From Sphingobacteriaceae bacterium (GTDB lineage: Bacteria; Bacteroidota; Bacteroidia; Sphingobacteriales; Sphingobacteriaceae): a stretch of 64,000 nt of DNA. The notes below the pieces were generated by a model. It saw nothing but the letters and a program-made list of their open reading frames with translations, did no database searches and had not been told where the DNA came from. Positions 61,392-64,000 of the stretch are shown here, in pieces; within the stretch, counting starts at the first letter, position 1; each line of letters starts with the position of its first letter. The position numbers and the translations under genes were made by a program. The stretch covers positions 62,001 through 126,000 of the forward strand of contig CANHRG010000001.1 of NCBI GenBank assembly GCA_947463785.1. The letters are read 5' to 3'.

Positions 61392-62537
61392 TTAATTCTG
61401 TATATAGTGAGTCCCTTTCGGGATCGTATTAAACTTTAAAATCTTTACGAATTGTAAAGATACATCTAAAAATAAAATTTTAGGATTGGCATTCCGCTCA
61501 ACGTGGTAATGCGCTTTCTCCAACTCGTCAATAATGGCTTCCGCTTTAGCCAGACTGAGCACTTTTTGTGAAAAATTCAGGGCCACGGTGCGTTCATTTT
61601 CAGGTAAACGAACCAAATCTTCGGCACCCGAAAGAATCAAAACGCAATCTCTAAGAAACTGAATGCCGTAACGCAAAAAAGCTTTCTGATTTTCACGTCC
61701 CGATTTCGCAATCGTCTCCACAAAATCCAGTATGCTTGGTCCTTTATCGGTAAAAGTCATTCGCAACCAATCGGTGAATAATTGAAAGTTATCGCTTTCT
61801 AATTCACCCAGTAAACTCATTGCCGTACTCAAATTCCCCTCGCTTAAAAAAGCCAGTTGCTTAGCCTTCTCGGGCGAAACCGATCGGTCGATCAAGTAGT
61901 GTTCAATTTCCACATCCGAAAGCGGAGCAATTTTTACCAATTGCGTTCTGGATAAAATGGTGCTTAATATTTGTTCTTGGTGTTGGGCTACCAGCAGAAA
62001 AAGTGTTTTTTGAGGTGGCTCCTCAATTATTTTTAACAGGGTGTTTCCCTCTTTATCCAGGTATTCTGGCAGCCACATGATGAGGATTTTATATTGGCCC
62101 TCAAATGGCTTTAAGCTCAGTTTTTGGAGAATTTGATGGCATTCGGCAATATTGATATTGGCCTGTTTGTTTTCTGCATTTAACGAATTTCGCCATTCAT
62201 CTAAACCCAAGTACGGATTAGCCAAAAAAGCTTCACGCCATTGAGCGATAAAAGTTTGGGCCGTATCTTCTTTATGTTGCGCAAAGAACGGATAGGAAAA
62301 ATGCAGATCGGGGTGCACCAGTTTCTCGTATTTGCGACAGGAAGCACATTCCCCACAACTATCTTCCGCTCCGGGCTGTTCGCAAGAAATGTATTGGGCA
62401 TACGCCAAAGCCAAAGCCAAACTTCCAGATCCTTCCGGACCAAGGAACAATTGCGCATGACTCACTCTGCCGGCTTTAACCGTTTCTATGAGGTGTTTTT
62501 TGACCGCTTCTTGCCCAACAATTTCTTTGAACTGCAT
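61392..62537 (-). CDS. holB: DNA polymerase III subunit delta' (HolB)
   Basis: 381 residues. AAA+ fold with a degenerate P-loop (LGPEGSGSLALAL, lacking the Walker Lys), which agrees with delta' not needing ATP. The four-Cys zinc finger is CEQP...CGECASC, and ILSRTQLVKI is the sensor-1 region. C-terminal helical clamp-loader collar domain. It loads the beta clamp. First of the operon holB-ricT-gldH, 2 bp before ricT. Confidence 0.92.
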   Translation of the reverse strand: MQFKEIVGQEAVKKHLIETVKAGRVSHAQLFLGPEGSGSLALALAYAQYISCEQPGAEDSCGECASCRKYEKLVHPDLHFSYPFFAQHKEDTAQTFIAQWREAFLANPYLGLDEWRNSLNAENKQANINIAECHQILQKLSLKPFEGQYKILIMWLPEYLDKEGNTLLKIIEEPPQKTLFLLVAQHQEQILSTILSRTQLVKIAPLSDVEIEHYLIDRSVSPEKAKQLAFLSEGNLSTAMSLLGELESDNFQLFTDWLRMTFTDKGPSILDFVETIAKSGRENQKAFLRYGIQFLRDCVLILSGAEDLVRLPENERTVALNFSQKVLSLAKAEAIIDELEKAHYHVERNANPKILFLDVSLQFVKILKFNTIPKGTHYIQN

Positions 62538-62591
62538 GCTTGCAAAATACGGAAAATTTCAAAGTATCATTCATAATCAACACCTTTGCAC

Positions 62592-63014
62592 ATGCCCCGC
62601 ATCATGGCCTTCGATTATGGAACCAAGCGTATCGGTATTGCCGTTACTGACCCGCTGCAAATTATTGCTACCGGACTCGAAACCATTCACCCGAAAGATA
62701 GCGTAGCCTATTTGCAAAAATACCTGGCCCAAGAGGACGTATGCTGTTTCGTGGTAGGTGAACCCCGACGAATGGACGGTTCACATTCAGACGTGGAACG
62801 CCAAATCAAAGGATTCTTGAGTTTACTGAACAAGCATTTTCCGCATATTCCCATCGAACGCATGGATGAGCGCTTCACCTCTAAAATGGCTTCATCCAGT
62901 ATTGCACAAAGTGGATTAAAGAAAAGTGACCGACAGAGCAAGGAACTGGTAGATACGGTTTCGGCTACCCTGATTTTGCAATCGTATTTAGAGAAAAAAG
63001 CTCATGGATTTTGA
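62592..63014 (+). CDS. ruvX: RuvX/YqgF-family RNase H-fold resolvase
   Basis: 140 residues from ATG 62592 (MPRIMAFDYGTKRIGIAV). RNase H-like motifs: acidic Asp in AFDYGTKRIGIAVTD, Glu in VGEPRRMDG, DERFTSKMA and a final Asp in ELVDTVSATLIL. Family enzymes process pre-16S rRNA ends and resolve Holliday junctions. A TTG at 62586 lies inside the CACCTTTG box (62581-62588) which ends 3 nt before the ATG, so it is not the start. Confidence 0.93.
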   Translation: MPRIMAFDYGTKRIGIAVTDPLQIIATGLETIHPKDSVAYLQKYLAQEDVCCFVVGEPRRMDGSHSDVERQIKGFLSLLNKHFPHIPIERMDERFTSKMASSSIAQSGLKKSDRQSKELVDTVSATLILQSYLEKKAHGF

Positions 63015-63052
63015 GTTTTAAGTGCTAAAATTCAAATTCTTACCTTTATACC

Positions 63053-63691
63053 ATGTCTTTACTCAGCGAAGAGCTTAACCAATACCTGGATTATTTGGCC
63101 GAACCGGAAAGTGACCTGTTGCGAAAAATCAATAGGGAAACCCATCTGCAAGTACTGATGCCGAGAATGCTTTCGGGCCATTTTCAAGGCAGAACGCTAA
63201 GCATGCTGAGTAAACTGGTTCGCCCAGAGTGTATTCTCGAAATCGGAACATTTACTGGTTACGCTACACTTTGTTTGGCAGAGGGGCTTCAAAAAGATGG
63301 GGTCATCCATACGATAGATATTAATGAAGAGCTGGAGGATCGAGTAAGAAGTTATTTTGCAGCATCTGAATTCAAAAACCAAATTCAGTACCATATTGGT
63401 GATGCGATGGAAATTATTCCTCAATTGAAGTTAAAACCAGATTTGGTTTTTATCGACGCCGACAAAAAAAACAATGCCAACTATTACGACCTAATTTTTG
63501 AACAGGTAAAACCTGGCGGCCTGATCTTGATTGATAATGTGCTGTGGAGTGGAAAAGTGATCGATTCGGAAAAGTTGGATAAAGACACGCAAACGATAAG
63601 AGCCCTGAACGAGAAAGTTAAAAACGACGACCGTGTTGAACAGTTGCTTTTACCAATCAGAGATGGTTTATGGATTATCCGAAAAAAATAA
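63053..63691 (+). CDS. Class I SAM-dependent O-methyltransferase (CCoAOMT-like)
   Basis: 212 residues. SAM site ILEIGTFTGYATLCLAEGL, second acidic IHTIDINEE, metal-binding DLVFIDADKKNNANYYDLIFEQVKPGGLILIDNVLWSG, the pattern of caffeoyl-CoA O-methyltransferase (PF01596). Bacterial members methylate catechol-type hydroxyls. A TACCTTTA box lies 4 nt before the ATG. Runs into the truncated glucosaminidase gene after 4 bp. Confidence 0.9.
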   Translation: MSLLSEELNQYLDYLAEPESDLLRKINRETHLQVLMPRMLSGHFQGRTLSMLSKLVRPECILEIGTFTGYATLCLAEGLQKDGVIHTIDINEELEDRVRSYFAASEFKNQIQYHIGDAMEIIPQLKLKPDLVFIDADKKNNANYYDLIFEQVKPGGLILIDNVLWSGKVIDSEKLDKDTQTIRALNEKVKNDDRVEQLLLPIRDGLWIIRKK

Positions 63692-63695
63692 AATC

Positions 63696-64000
63696 GTGAA
63701 AAATCTTATCCTCCTTGCTTTCTTTTTACTCGGATTTATTCCTGCAAAAAGCCAAACAGCAGACCGCATTTACATTGATAAATATAAGGATCTGGCGGTT
63801 AGGCAAATGAAAGAGCACGGCATACCCGCCAGCGTAATCCTAGCAGTGGCTATGCACGAATCGGCCAGCGGAACCAGTAAAATTGCCCGATACCTGAACA
63901 ATCATTTTGGTATTAAAGGGCGAAATCGGGTAAAAACCATTCGTTCGAGCTATAAAAGTTACGATTCGGTAGACAACTCTTACGAGGATTTTATTCGCCT
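63696..64000 (+). CDS. Exported glucosaminidase-type muramidase (5' part, cut by window edge)
   Basis: GTG at 63696, 4 bp after the O-methyltransferase stop, opens a frame to the window end (101 codons). N-terminal signal peptide (KNLILLAFFLLGFIPAKSQ). The next part matches the Glucosaminidase/FlgJ fold: GIPASVILAVAMHESASGTSKIARYLNNHFGIKGR, with the catalytic Glu in HESA, and SYKSYDSVDNSYEDFI. The enzyme cuts GlcNAc-MurNAc bonds in the cell wall. The C-terminus lies outside the window. Confidence 0.8.
   Translation, partial: MKNLILLAFFLLGFIPAKSQTADRIYIDKYKDLAVRQMKEHGIPASVILAVAMHESASGTSKIARYLNNHFGIKGRNRVKTIRSSYKSYDSVDNSYEDFIR

Overview
The window reads as chromosomal DNA of a Bacteroidota bacterium, most likely a member of the Sphingobacteriaceae (Pedobacter/Mucilaginibacter-like). 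The evidence is two SusC/SusD outer-membrane pairs, gliding/type IX secretion lipoproteins (GldD, GldH), a protein with a C-terminal domain resembling a type IX sorting signal, DUF3127 and DUF6702 proteins, an almost complete lack of Shine-Dalgarno sequences, and promoters of the Bacteroidota form TTTG-N19/20-TAnnTTTG. Genus-level placement is inference. No phage, transposase or CRISPR array was seen.

Layout. 1-3559 (minus): surface glycan cluster (two glycosyltransferases around an MsbA-type ABC exporter). 3693-5841: meaB GTPase convergent with aminopeptidase P. 5995-7323: OmpA-family porin with a textbook promoter. 7399-13640: a close-packed run of a 45-aa membrane protein, RidA, a DMT permease, RecG, a secreted M28 peptidase and an MFS permease. 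13660-17086: a C40 cell-wall peptidase divergent from pyruvate dehydrogenase E1alpha and E2. 17161-19962 (minus): PhoR-like kinase, DUF47 and PiT phosphate transporter, with Pho-box-like direct repeats before the kinase and before DUF47. 20007-25690: RNA methyltransferase, DUF3127 protein, a possible T9SS-type protein divergent from a two-component system with a triple direct repeat between them, and a small lipoprotein. 25754-31053: ALDH7, a TPR protein, ComA-like phosphosulfolactate synthase, aroE and gldD. 31167-39978: S9 peptidase, gltX, an amidase, a 21-bp degenerate repeat array, M1 peptidase with HupE-like and DUF6702 proteins. 39987-43801: tRNA-Arg(CCU), a GIY-YIG nuclease gene, a broken copy of the tRNA 5' end, metG, ldcA and DoxX. 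43854-53379 (minus): two SusC/SusD pairs, one with its susC frameshifted by a perfect 62-bp tandem duplication. 53717-64000: PadR/PspC, M14 peptidase, murF, gldH-ricT-holB, ruvX, an O-methyltransferase and a truncated glucosaminidase.

Most genes are core housekeeping or cell-envelope functions. The unusual signals are mainly non-coding: a TAnnTTTG box 3-6 nt before many start codons (suggesting leaderless mRNAs), Pho-box-like and OmpR-type direct-repeat operators, a tRNA gene apparently split and rebuilt around a small GIY-YIG gene, a perfect duplication that could switch a SusC receptor on and off, and a heptapeptide-encoding minisatellite. All functional assignments come from reading motifs by eye; no database search was run.
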